Below, one piece after another: positions 37,933-47,854 of a stretch of 64,000 nt of DNA (positions are counted from its first letter, which is position 1; each line of letters begins with the position of its first letter). The notes under the pieces are model-generated. The model worked only from the letters and a program-made list of their open reading frames with translations, was not told where the DNA came from and did not search any database. Location of the stretch: NCBI RefSeq assembly GCF_965638725.1, contig NC_134961.1:3658001-3722000 (forward strand), given 5' to 3'. The DNA is from Aptenodytes patagonicus. Its lineage: Eukaryota > Chordata > Aves > Sphenisciformes > Spheniscidae. The position numbers and the translations under genes were made by a program.

Positions 37933-38075
37933 ACTACACCTCCCGGCAAGCACCGGCAGACACAGCACGGCCGCCCGGTCCCCGAGTGACGGAAGACTAC
38001 ACCTCCCGGCATGCTCCGGGGAACAAACATGGCCGACCGGAAGTCCGTGCCCCAGGACTACAGCTCCCGGCATGC
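37933..38075 (+). promoter_or_regulatory. Three ZNF143-type motifs about 62 bp apart
   Basis: ACTACACCTCCCGGCAAGC (37933), ACTACACCTCCCGGCATGC (37996) and ACTACAGCTCCCGGCATGC (38057) match the ZNF143/THAP11 promoter element ACTACAnnTCCCrGCATGC. A CCGGAAGT ETS-type site lies between the second and third. They are on the distal side of the NRF1 array. A plus-strand ATG (ACAAACATGGCCGACCGG, near 38030) sits among them, so a divergent transcript is possible. Confidence 0.6.
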
Positions 38076-38329
38076 CGCAGGAGGCAGCCGTCCCCGCTCC
38101 CTGACCCTGCGGGGACACCGTTCTCCCCCCGCCGACGCACCCGGTAGCCCCGCCCAGCCCCCAGCGCAGCCCCGCGTTCCCCAGCGTGGCTCCGGACGGC
38201 CACTGCCGCCCGGCTCCGAGGCGGCGCGACCCTCCTGCCGGCCTCGCCGCCCCCCTCGCTCAGCGACCGCTCCGCTCCTCCCTTGGCTCACACCGGCCCC
38301 TCCACGGCCACCCGGGGCACGGCAGCCCC

Positions 38330-38580
38330 ACCACCAGCCCCACAGCCTGCAGATAACTCTGGCAACACAGCCCTTTTACAGAGAGGGGCCGTCACCATCA
38401 GCCTCACTGCCCGCACCTGGGGCTCCTCTGGCCCAAGCCCAGAGCTGGAGCCCAGCAGGAACAGGGAGCCATCACCCAGCCCCCACCGTGAGTCATCCCC
38501 TCCCCTGGGCTCCATCACAGCCCCTTGCCGGTGCAAAGGAAGCGCAAACGCAGCCGTGAGGGCAAAGGAGGCGGCGAGTG
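38330..38580 (-). repeat. Post-polyA module between gene B and the promoter of gene A
   Basis: Segment directly beyond the gene B AATAAA, with a GCGTTTGCG GU-rich part and a block related to 27200-27450. It marks the junction of two tandem gene units. Confidence 0.6.
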
Positions 38581-38586
38581 TTTATT
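38581..38586 (-). terminator. Poly(A) signal of gene B
   Basis: AATAAA on the minus strand, starting 3 nt after the predicted TGA stop (38590-38592). A GU-rich GCGTTTGCG segment lies about 40 nt further on. Confidence 0.6.
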
Positions 38587-38589
38587 CAG

Positions 38590-41500
38590 TCATGCACGTA
38601 ACAAGTCCCGGGAGCAAGTCTGCTCCAGGGCTTGGAGCCTCCAATGCTCCCCCTGCCCCTGGGACACCTCAGCAGTCATTCCTGGAGCCGTGCTTGTCAG
38701 TCCGGCGGGGAACGGACAGTCGGTTGGTCAGCTCCTGGAGCGATGGAACGCTGGGCAGAGGCGGAGGCCACTAGAAAAGAAAAGCGGCAGCCTGTTGGAC
38801 AGCAGGGGTGTAGTGAGAAAGCATGAGGCAGGGAACAGGACAGCGAGAGAAAGATGGGTACAAGGAGCCCGGCAGAGATGGAGAAAGAAGCAACAGGGAG
38901 AGAGGAAGGGAGTCAGCAGAAAGAGGGAGAAGGAGCAGGACAGAGACCGATAAAGAAGGGTGGGGAGCAGGATGGAGATGCAGAAAAAAACAGGGATGGG
39001 CAGCATGACAGAGAGGGAGGAAACAAGCATAGGAGCAGGGAGCCAGGACAGCAAAGGATGGAGGGAAGGGGTAGGGCAAGGGGAACAACACAAAACAAAC
39101 CACATGGCTACACGCTACAGGGCAGAGAGGGAAGAATTAAGAAACGGGGACAGGGAGCCGGAAAAAAAAAGAGAGCTGGAGAGCAAGAGGAAGAGCAATG
39201 TGTACAGAAAGAAGAGGAGGGGAAATTCTAAAATAGGGTCAGAGCCAGAGACAGTGAGATGGAGAAAGGACAAAAGCGACAGGCTACAGGGCGGAGAGGG
39301 AGGAATTAACGAATAGGGACAGAGAGCTGGCCAGAGACAGACGGAGAAAGGCAAAAGATCGCACGGGCGACAGGGCAGAGAGGGAGGAATTAGAAAACCA
39401 GGGACAGGGAGCCGGACAGAGAGAGAGACAGAAATAAAATGGGGGAAAGAGATGGGCCACAAGGCAGAGAGGGAGGAATTGATAAATAGGGATAGGGGAC
39501 CAGATAGAGCATGATGGAGAACAGGAAGAAATAGCGGTGGGCTACAGGGAAGAGGGAGGAATTAAAGAACAGGGACTGGGAGCTGGACAGGGAGACATGG
39601 AGAAGGAAAAAAAAAACAAACCACACAGCAATGGGCTACAAGGTAGATAGGGAGGAAATAAAAACTAGTGGCAGGGAGCCAGACAGAGAGAGATGGAGAA
39701 ATACAAACAAATAGCATGGGGCTATGGGACAGAGAACATGGAATTAAAACACAGAGAGGGGGAGCCGGACAGAGAGAGAGACCGAGGCAAAAGTCCAGAC
39801 AGGCTACAGGGGGCAGAGGGAGGAATGAAAAACTGGGGACAGGGAGGTGGACAGAGAGAGATGGAGATCGCAGGGAATAGCGGCGGGTGCAGGAAGAAGA
39901 GGGAGGAATTAATAAATAGGGACAGGGAGCTGGACAGAGAGGGACGGAGAAATGCAAAAACAGCAGCAGCGTACAGGGCACAGAGGAAGACTTAAAAAAT
40001 GGGGGCAGTGAGATGGACCTAGAGAGATGGAGAAAAGAAAAAAGTGACACAGCAGACAGGGAGGAATTAAAGAACAGGGACAGGAAGCAAGAAACAGTGA
40101 GATGGAGAAAGGCAGGGGGGAACCCAAGGGACACTAGGACAGAGAGAGAGGAATTAAAAGTGAGGGACGGGGAGCTGGGAAAGGAGAGGCAGAGAAAGAA
40201 ACAGAATCGCAATGTGCTACGGGGCCGAGAAGGAAGAAAGTGAGGGACAGGGAGCTGGACAAACAGAGATGAAAACAGACAAATAATAGCACTGGGCTAC
40301 AGTGCTGAGGGGGAGAAACTGAAAAATAGGGACCAAGAGCCAGAAAACGGAGAGACAGACAGAACAAATCGCGATAGGCCACAGGGCAGAGAGGGAGGAA
40401 TTAAAAAACCGGGACTGAGAGCAATCTAGAGAGAGATGTCAGGGAAGAAAAATTTCAAGAGTGACGTGTACAGGACAGAGAGAGAGGAATTAAAAGAAAT
40501 AAGTAAAGACAAGGACAGGGAGCCGGACAGAGACACACAGAGAAAGAAAAAACAGCGATGGGCTACAAGACAGATAGGGACGAATTTAAAAATCCTGGCA
40601 GGGAGCCAGGCAGGGAGAGATGGCTAAAGAAATGAAATTGCAATGTGGCACAGGGCCAAGAAGGACAAAATTGAAAAACAGGGCCTGGGAGCTGGAAAGA
40701 GAGAGCCAGAGAAAGAAAAAACTACCAACAGGCTCTAGGGCAGAGAGGAAGGAATTTTAAAAATCAGGATCTTGAGCTGGACCAAGAGAGACGGAGGAAA
40801 TAAAAATGGTGATGGGTAAGAGGGCAGAGAGGGAGGAATTAAAAAACAAGGACAGGGAGCTGGACAGAGAGACTGAGAAGGGGAAAAGTCCCAACAGGCT
40901 TTAAGAGAGGGAGGAATTAAAAATTAGAGACAAGGAGTTGGACAGAGAGATGGAGAAAGAAAAAACCGTGGCCGGCTACCGGGCAAAGGAGAGTTTCAAA
41001 AATGGGGACAGCGAGACAGACAGAGAGGAAGGGAGAAAGGAAAGACGCTATGGGCGACATGGCAGAGAGGGAGGAATGAAGAAAGTGGGACAGGGAACCA
41101 GACGAACCGAGACAGGGAAAGAAGACATAGCAATAGGCTAGGGGGCAGAGAGGGAAGACTTAGGAAAACAGGGACAGGGAACAAGAACAGAGTGAGATGG
41201 AGAAAGGACAAAATAGCAATGGGCAACAGGACAGAGGGAGGAATTCAAAATGAGGGGCAGGGAGCAGGATAAAAGAGAGATGGAGAAAGAAATAGACTCA
41301 CAACGTCCTACAGGGCTGAGAAGGAAGACCTTGAACAACAGGGACAAGGAGCTGGACACAGAGAGCCAAAGACAGCAAAAATACCGACAGGCTACAGGAC
41401 AGAGAGGGAGGAATGCAAAAATAGTGGCCGGGAGCTGAACAGAGAGAGACAGAGAAGGAAAAAATAGCCATGGGCTACAGAGCAGAGAGAGGGGGGACCT

Positions 41501-44500
41501 AAAAGATGGGGACAGGGAGCTGCTCAGAGGAGGACAGAGAAAAGAGGTACAGAGGAGCAAAAAAAAAAAAAAAAAAAAAATCACAGCAGCGTGGGAAGGA
41601 GAGGGGGCCGGGGAGGGGGAGGGGCAGGGAGGGACCGGGACGTAGAAGAGGGGCAACAGGGCCCTGAGGGACCAGGACTCACCGCAGCTCTCACTCTCAG
41701 CACTGCTGGGAGAATTTGCCAGTTCAGACGCTTTCTCCTGCTCTGCTCCCTTCCTCTTCTGTAACTACGGTCGCTTGGCTCTCCTCCACCTAAGAGAATA
41801 CGTGGGTGTCTTACAGCTCTTATGAGACGAAGCTTCCTAGACACGTAGCCTTGTGCACTACATGCAGGAGTAGGACAGAGAGAAAGAGAGCAAAAATGAT
41901 GGGCAGGGAGCAGAACAGATGGATCAAGAGAGAAATTGAATGAGAGGAATAAAGAAGCGGGAGGGAGAGAAAAAGATAGGGAACAAGCCAGAGGAACTGA
42001 GGGAAAAGAAGAGGGAGACAGATCAGGATAAAGAGACGGAGAAAGAAAAAACAGTGACGGACTGCAGGATGAGAAAAAGGGCCAGGGAGCAGGACAGAGG
42101 GGAATAACGGGGCAGTGAGCTGGACAGGGGGATATAGCGAGACAGGCAGTGGTACGGAGATATACAGACAAAAAGTTAGGGGGAGGATGGAAGACAGAGA
42201 GAATAAAAGAAAAGGGACAGGGAGCGGGGCAGAGATGGAGAAAGAAACATTCAAGGCAGAGAAAGAGGGACAGGTAAGACAACAGATAACGGAAGGAAGG
42301 GAGGGAGGGAGGGAGGGAGGGAGGGGAACAGCACAGAAGGTCACAGAGAAAAAGAGAGGGATGGCAGAAAGAGAAAAAGAAGACAAGGGAAAAGGACTGA
42401 GGAGCAGAGAGAAAAAGGTATAGGGAAAAGGGCAGAGATGGAGAAAACAAAGACAGGCTAGAGGCAGAACAAAGAGAAAGATTGACAAGGACAGGGAGCA
42501 GGACAAAGGGATGGAGGAGGAAAAAAATAGTGATGGGGCAGTGAATAGGACAGAGGAAGAGAGAGAAAAAGAGCAAGAGCAGCAAGAGACGGAGAATGAC
42601 AGAAGGATGTAGAGAGAAAGACCAGGACACGTAAAAGGGGGCGCTGGGGGGGGACACACACCAGAAGGGTAGAAAGAAAAAGAGAGGGATGGGGAGCAAG
42701 ACAGCAAGACAGTCTCTCTCTTGATAGAGAGAGACGAAGGGAGGGAAGGGGATGCAAGGATACAGAAAAACAGAGGTACAGGGAAGAGGAAAGAACGACA
42801 GAGCGAGAAAGGGGAGGATGAGGAGCAGGAGAGAGAGACAGAGAACAAAAAATGCAATGGGCAGAAGAACAGAAATACAGAGAATTAAAAAAATGCTTCT
42901 AGGGAGCAGGACAGAGGGATACAGCAAGAGGAAAAAATCAACAGGGAGAAGGACGGGTAACACACAGAAGGACACACACAGGGAGTGAGAGGGAGGGAAC
43001 ACAGAGCAGGACAGAGGGATGAAGAGAGGGGAAAAAAAAGGGACAGGGAGAAAAGCAGAGTAACCAAGAGGGGAAAAAGAACCAGGAAGGGAACTGGACA
43101 GAGATGAGCAGCAGGACAGAGAGATGGAGAAAGAAAAAACAGGGACAAGGACAGAGAGATAGAGAGGCAAAGAGAGGGATGGGGACCAGGACAGTGGGAT
43201 ATAAACAGGGAGGGACAGGGAGCGTGGGACACAAGATTGCAGAGAGAAAGAAACCACAGGGTTTCTTTCCACAGGGAAGTGGAAAGAATGACAGAGGGAA
43301 AAACAGAGGGGCAGGGAGCAGGTCAGAGAGCTGGAGAAAGAAAAAGTCCTGCTGGGGAGCGGGACAGGAGGACAGAGCCGAAAGAGACGATGCAGACAGC
43401 AAAAACAACGACAGGCAACAGGACAGAGGGATTGACAGAGAAGTAAGGGACAGGGAGCAGGACAGAGGAATGGGAGGAAAAAATACTGATGAGCAACAGG
43501 ACAAAGGGATGCAGGTGAAAAGAAGGAGGGAAACGGAAGAAGGGAGAGAGAGAAAGATGGGGATAGAACGTGGGACACGGAGAGACCAAAAGCAGGACAA
43601 GGAATGGGACAGAGGGAGTGGGGATGGGGGAGGAGGGAGAGACAGATGCAGATTAAGACAAAGAGATGGAGAAGGAAAAAAAACTATGACGGGCTGCTGG
43701 ACAGAGACGAAGGAAGAAAAAGCAGGGCCAGAGTAGGGAAGAGAGAAAGGAAAAAAGGGACAGCTGGCTGGACGGGGGGATATGACTAGAAACAATGAGA
43801 CAGGCAGTGGGACAGAGCGATAAAGGCAGAATAACCAGGGAGAGGAAGGAGGACAGATGGACAGCGAGAGGAAAAAAGGGGCAGGGAGCAGGACCGAGAG
43901 GTGGAGGAAGAAGCATTAGGGGCGGAGGGATAGAGAGCGGGAAATACAGGTTGGAGGAAGGACAGAGGAACAGAGAGAGAAAGAGAGTGACAGAACTTGG
44001 ACAGAGAGCAGGAGCAAGAAAAAACAGTGACAAGAAGCAGGCCAGAGGCAGGGGGGCAGGGGAAAGAAGGACAGGAGGAAGGAGAGAGGGATACAGAAAA
44101 CAAGTGGGGGACAGGGAGCAAGACAAGGTGATACAGAGAGAGGGAAAAAGGGAGAGTGGGGCAGGACAAAGTGAAAGACAGGCAAAAATAAGAGACAGGG
44201 AGCAGGACAGAGTGACAGAGAACCAAAAAAACAAAGAGGGAACAAGACAGAGAAACAAGGGGAAAGGCAAGGAGGACAGAGAAGTAGAGAGAGAGCTGGG
44301 GGGTGGGATAGGGAGCAGGGCAGAGAGATGGAGCAAGAAAGGAAAAAAGGACAGGAGGCAGAACAAAGGGAAAGAGAGACAAGGACAGGGAGCAGGACAA
44401 AGAGCTGGAAAAGGAAAAAACAGCGATGGGCTACAGGACCGAGGCAGAGAATGAAATGAAAAAAAAAGGAGGGAGAGGGAGCAGGACAAAAGTGCAGAGA

Positions 44501-45730
44501 GAAAAAGAAAAAGGAGCGGTAGAACAGGAGAAAGAGAAGGAGAGAGGAAGAGGGAGCAGGACAGAAGAATATGGAGAGGTACAAGGTAGTAAAAAAAAAA
44601 AAAAAAAAAGAGGTGGGGCCAGGGGCGGGGCAGGGAGGGCCCAGGACTCACCGCAGCTCTCGCTCTCGGCGCTGCCAGGAGAATTTGCCAGTGTAGATGT
44701 TTCTTTCTCCTTCTCTCCTCCCTTCCTCTTCTGTAACTCTGGTCGCTTGGCTGTCCTCCACCTAAGAGAATACATGGGTGTCTTACAGCTCTTACGAGAT
44801 GAGGCTTCCTAGACACATAGCCTTGCTCGCTCACGCACTACGCGGCCGTACCATGCTGCTGGTGACACATACAGACCTTGCGGTGCACGTTGACGGCATG
44901 ACCTACTGTGGACTACGAAGAAGGATCCTTCCTCACCTGGAGAGGCAGGCTTTCTCTTGCCTGCAGCAGGAGGCAGCTGCCACCTGGATGGCCTTCAATT
45001 TCTTCTTCTTTACCTTTCTCTGGCCTCTCCAGCTTCAGCTGCAGCAGCTCCTGTCCACAGCCAGTACACGCTCCGCCTGTCCCTTTTTGCTCTCACACTG
45101 CGAGGAGAGCAAGGCCGGGCAGAGACAACCCATGCAAGCCTGAGGCGGGTGCAGTCAACGGCATCCCCAAGGGAGGAATGGACAATCGCATCCTCAGCGT
45201 GGCCTCTGGGAGAAGGAAAGAAGAAGCAGCTACCATTACTACCGTAGATCACCCCTGGCCAGACCCCCTCCTTCCGCAGGGGCTTCTGGAGATGCCGCTC
45301 TTTCCCTGCACTGCTGCTAACGGCTCCCGCGTTAAGGGAGAATCAAGTGCTTTCAAGGCCCAGCTTGTGGCCTTCACGACGGGGCTTGGGGGTGGCCTGG
45401 GGCTATGGGACAGGCTTCAGGGGAGGTACTGGAGCTGGGGGCAGCTGCATGGGGCAAGAGGGGCCGGGGGAGGCTCAGGGGGAGCTCTGATAATCTGGGG
45501 AGGCGCCCAGCGCCTGCGCCTGGCGGGGTGTCCACCTCCTTCCCCTCTTTCCTTCTATCAGGTCTCGGGTAGGTCCCCGGGGCTGCCCTGACCCGGTTCG
45601 CCTCCAGAAGACCGGGAGCCTGCCGCAGCGGGCGGTTTGCAGCTTCCCATCCTGCCACCCCCAGGCAGGAGACATCCCCGCGCCCGCCGAAGGGTCTCAC
45701 TCACCTCGCTGGTGGCCAACGCGCCGCCAT
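38590..45730 (-). CDS. Gene B: predicted four-exon gene of unknown function (~139 aa)
   Basis: Paralogue of gene A, also unrecognised. Predicted coding exons: 45730-45705, 45205-45014, 44761-44652 and 38681-38590. Start context AGCATGGCGGCGCG; donors GTGAGT, GTAAAG and GTGAGT; acceptors CTTCTCCCAG, ATTCTCTTAG and GGCTCCAG. Phases 2, 2, 1 join without a stop. The product starts MAARWPPARGHAEDAIVHSS, shares YWLWTGAAAAEAGEARE and a basic WRTAKRPELQKRKGGEKEKE with gene A, and ends MTAEVSQGQGEHWRLQALEQ plus nine residues. No known domain is seen. Exon 2 is 3 nt longer than in gene A, through a +1 and a later +2 change that leave the segment between them in another frame. Intron 3 (about 6 kb) is purine minisatellite. 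Coding status is inferred; a spliced non-coding RNA remains possible. Confidence 0.5.
38820..44630. repeat. 5.8-kb purine/pyrimidine minisatellite filling intron 3 of gene B
   Basis: Two parts. From 38.8 to 41.56 kb there are about 32 units of about 84-88 bp with AGAGAGGGAGGAATTAAAAA and GGGACAGGGAGCTGGACAGA landmarks. From 41.87 to 44.6 kb the sequence matches the gene A array blocks (27.75-30.3 and 31.6-34.2 kb), including the (GGGA)n tract. Runs of A of about 20 nt lie at about 41560-41580 and 44591-44608, next to exon-3-like segments. Long CT-strand frames here are not genes. Confidence 0.9.
41683..41789 (-). pseudogene. Extra copy of exon 3 inside intron 3 of gene B
   Basis: A 107-nt exon-3 homologue with intact acceptor and GTGAGT donor on the minus strand. 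In the phase of genes A and B it meets TAG at the eighth codon. Its flanks match those of the extra exon at 31424-31533, so both descend from one duplicated block. Confidence 0.7.
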
Positions 45731-47030
45731 GCTGCTCCCGGGCACCACGCATGCGCGGGACGCCGACGGCACGCTGGAGGGGCCAGAGCCGGCACGCGAA
45801 CGCCGGGCTGCAGTACCGCGCTTTGGTCGCCCGGCGGTAGCAGCGAGCCCGGCAGCACGCTCCGCCGCTCATGCGCGGCACTCGAGCTGCAGTACCGGCT
45901 TTTGGTCACCAGGGGGCGGCAGCAGCGAGCTGGGCGTCGTGCACCACCGCGCATGCGGGGCGCTCGATCTGCAGTACCGCGTCACGGTCGCCGGGGAGCA
46001 GCAGGGAGCGCGGAGGAAACGCGCCTCTGCGCATGCGCAGCACCTGAGCTGCAGTACCGGCTTTTGCTCACCGGGCGGCAGCAGAGAGTGCAGCGTGACT
46101 CTAATCTGCGCATGCGCGGCGCTTGAGCTGCAGTACCGCATTTTGGTCATCGGGTAGCAGCAGTGAGCGCAGTGTAAGAACCCAGCGCGCATGCGCGGTG
46201 TCCGTACTGCAGTTCCGGCTTTTGATCGCCGGGCGGCAGTAGCGAGATCGGCGTCGCGCGCCACTGCGCATGTGCAGCACCCAAGCTGCAGTACCGCACT
46301 TTGGTCGCCGAGGACAGAAGCGAGCGCGGGGAAACGCGCACTGCGCATGCGCGGTACATGAGGTGCAGTACGGAATTTTTGGCCGTTGGGAGGCAGTAGC
46401 GAGCACAGCGTGACACTCCACAGCGCATGCGCAGCATCCCACCTACAGTACCGCAACTTCCTCATCAGGAGGCAGCAGTCAGCACGGTGTCGCGCGCCAA
46501 CGCGCATGCGCGGTTCCCCACCTGCAGTACAACATTATTGTCGCTCGGCGGCAGCAGCGAGCCGGCCGTCGCGCGCCACCGCGCCTGCGCAGCACCTGAG
46601 GTGCAGCACCGACTTTTGGTCGTTGGGAGGCAGTAGTGGGTGCGGCGTGACACTCCACAGCGCATGCGCGGCGCTCCACCTTCACTATCGCGTTTTGGTC
46701 GCCGGGCGGCAGTGCGAGCGCGGCGGCCGCGCGCAACAGCGCATTCGCAGCGCTGGAACGGCAGTACCGCATTTCGGTCGCCGGGCGGCAGCAGCGAGGG
46801 CAGAGGCACGCGCCCTCGAGGCGCGGCCGCACGGCTCGTCGGGGACCGGGCGCGGCGGAAAGCCCACAGAAAAACACACGGAACTGGCAACAAAACTACG
46901 CCTCGTGCCGCGTCGTGGGGGCCGCGGCAGTAGTAAGGACTCCGCCGTGCCGCACGCGCCCGAAAGCCACGCGGCTGGCCGGCAGCCACGTCCGCGAAAA
47001 CTACGCCTCCCACCATGCACCGGCAGACAC
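45731..47030 (-). promoter_or_regulatory. Repeat-built CpG promoter of gene B with many NRF1-type sites
   Basis: Same design as upstream of gene A but more diverged between units, without the recent 159-bp dimer expansion. GCGCATGCGC palindromes occur near 46029, 46108, 46189, 46343, 46422, 46502 and 46661, and one-base variants near 45751, 45870, 45951, 46267, 46581 and 46741, giving a regular 78-80 bp period. Each is followed by CTGCAGTACCG-like and GCCGGGCGGCAG(C)AG parts. A ZNF143-type motif lies at its distal end. Confidence 0.6.
47000..47018 (+). promoter_or_regulatory. ZNF143-type motif at gene B promoter
   Basis: ACTACGCCTCCCACCATGC, a slightly weaker match to the element present three times upstream of gene A and in the same relative place. 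Confidence 0.45.
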
Positions 47031-47127
47031 CGCCCGGCCGCGGGAAGCAGCCCTCCCCGCTCTCTGACCCTGCCGACGCACCCAGAAGCCCCGGCGAGCC
47101 CTCGGCGCAGCTCCGCGCTCCGGGTCC

Positions 47128-47170
47128 TTACCCTCCCCCTCCTCCTGGGACACCTCGGCGGTCTTTCCTG
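47128..47170 (-). pseudogene. Terminal-exon remnant of a further gene copy
   Basis: After a GAGGCTCCAG acceptor-like sequence the minus strand reads GAAAGACCGCCGAGGTGTCC, almost the start of the gene B terminal exon (GAATGACTGCTGAGGTGTCC). In the same phase it gives KTAEVSQEEGEG. It lies just beyond the gene B promoter, where the tail of the preceding tandem unit is expected. No AATAAA or further array follows to the right. Confidence 0.55.
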
Positions 47171-47179
47171 GAGCCTCGC

Positions 47180-47850
47180 TCGTCGGTCTGGCAGGGAATG
47201 GTCGGTCGGTCGGTCGGCTCCTGGAGCGACGGGCTGCAGGCCCCCTTTCTGGGGCACGGAAAGGCAAAGGAGGGCCCTGGGGCAAACCGAAAGGAAAAAA
47301 AGCTGATGGTGGAGAACACCAAAAAGCACCCAGAAAACTGTGGGAGAGGGGAGAAAGCTAAACAGAGAACTTTGTGGCCCACTGCAGGACAAACATGGGG
47401 CACGGAGGCTCACCAGAAGGCACATGGGGGGCTTGGGGGCAACCCAAAATGTGAACTGAGGGTTCTGGGGCACACCCAAATGCAAACAGGGGCCACAGGG
47501 TTCCTCAAAATGTCCTCAAAATCTGAGGACATCAGAAAGCAAACCGGGAGACCCAATGGTGCACCTTGATGAAAAAGGTGGTTCCTGCAGTGCAAGTGCA
47601 AGGCCTTGGGGTGTATGAGAAGGCAAGTGGAAGACCATAAGGCATGCATCTCTACAGCTTTATTACCAGTCTACTTAGGAGTAAGTCACCATGTAAGACT
47701 CTGTGTGTGCATCTGTCTTCCCCTTCCACATTGTTGGGATTGTCTGTCCCCACCTTCGTTACTGAATTTCTCATGCAAGGACAGCATACTGTAAGCTGAG
47801 ACTTTTTAGTAACTGACTTTAATTTACTTGCCTTGCCAGATGTGCAGTGG
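47180..47850. other. Transition between the gene array and the AT-rich gene
   Basis: Moderate-GC sequence with loosely repeated GGGGCA(A/C)ACCCAAA(A)TG elements (about 47400-47530). No gene was recognised. A minus-strand AATAAA at 47659-47664 could be a distal poly(A) signal of the gene to the right. Confidence 0.45.
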
Positions 47851-47854
47851 CTCT

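Larger units (their letters stand above)
34498..38300 (-). other. CpG-rich 5' region of gene A with exons 1-3
   Basis: GC-rich block with its own landmarks: exon 3 (34558-34667), intron 2, exon 2 (34919-35107), intron 1 (about 490 bp, conserved in copies B and C) and exon 1 (35601-35626), then the repeat promoter to about 38.3 kb. The same block recurs as copy B at 44.65-47.0 kb, and without exon 1 and promoter as copy C at 26.2-27.18 kb. This is a duplicated genomic unit as well as a gene. Confidence 0.75.
35627..38300 (-). promoter_or_regulatory. Repeat-built CpG promoter of gene A with many NRF1-type sites
   Basis: From the start codon outward the sequence is a tandem repeat of about 79-80 bp. 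Each unit carries a palindrome GCGCATGCGC (the NRF1 consensus core) or a one-base variant, then CTGCAGTACCG, a TTTNGGTCGCCGG part and GGCAGCAGCGAG. Perfect palindromes occur near 35643, 36421, 36501, 36581, 36660, 36738, 36819, 36898, 36978, 37058, 37136, 37215 and 37295, with variants between 35.7 and 36.3 kb. The region is CpG-dense throughout. Long frames on both strands are open because of composition. Function as promoter is inferred from motif content, from the adjacent start codon and donor, and from the same arrangement at gene B. Confidence 0.6.

Noticed and set aside
38011-38559. A plus-strand gene starting ATGGCCGACCGG among the ZNF143 motifs
   Set aside because: The start context is reasonable, but the frame runs into GC-rich repeat and the tail module of gene B with no supporting exon. 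Kept only as possible divergent transcription.
27900-44100. Long minus-strand frames (750, 665 and 584 residues) rich in Ser, Leu, Pro, Phe and Cys, looking like membrane proteins
   Set aside because: CT-rich minisatellite translates to such residues in every frame and rarely makes stops. Block copies are read in different frames, and they lie in the predicted third introns.
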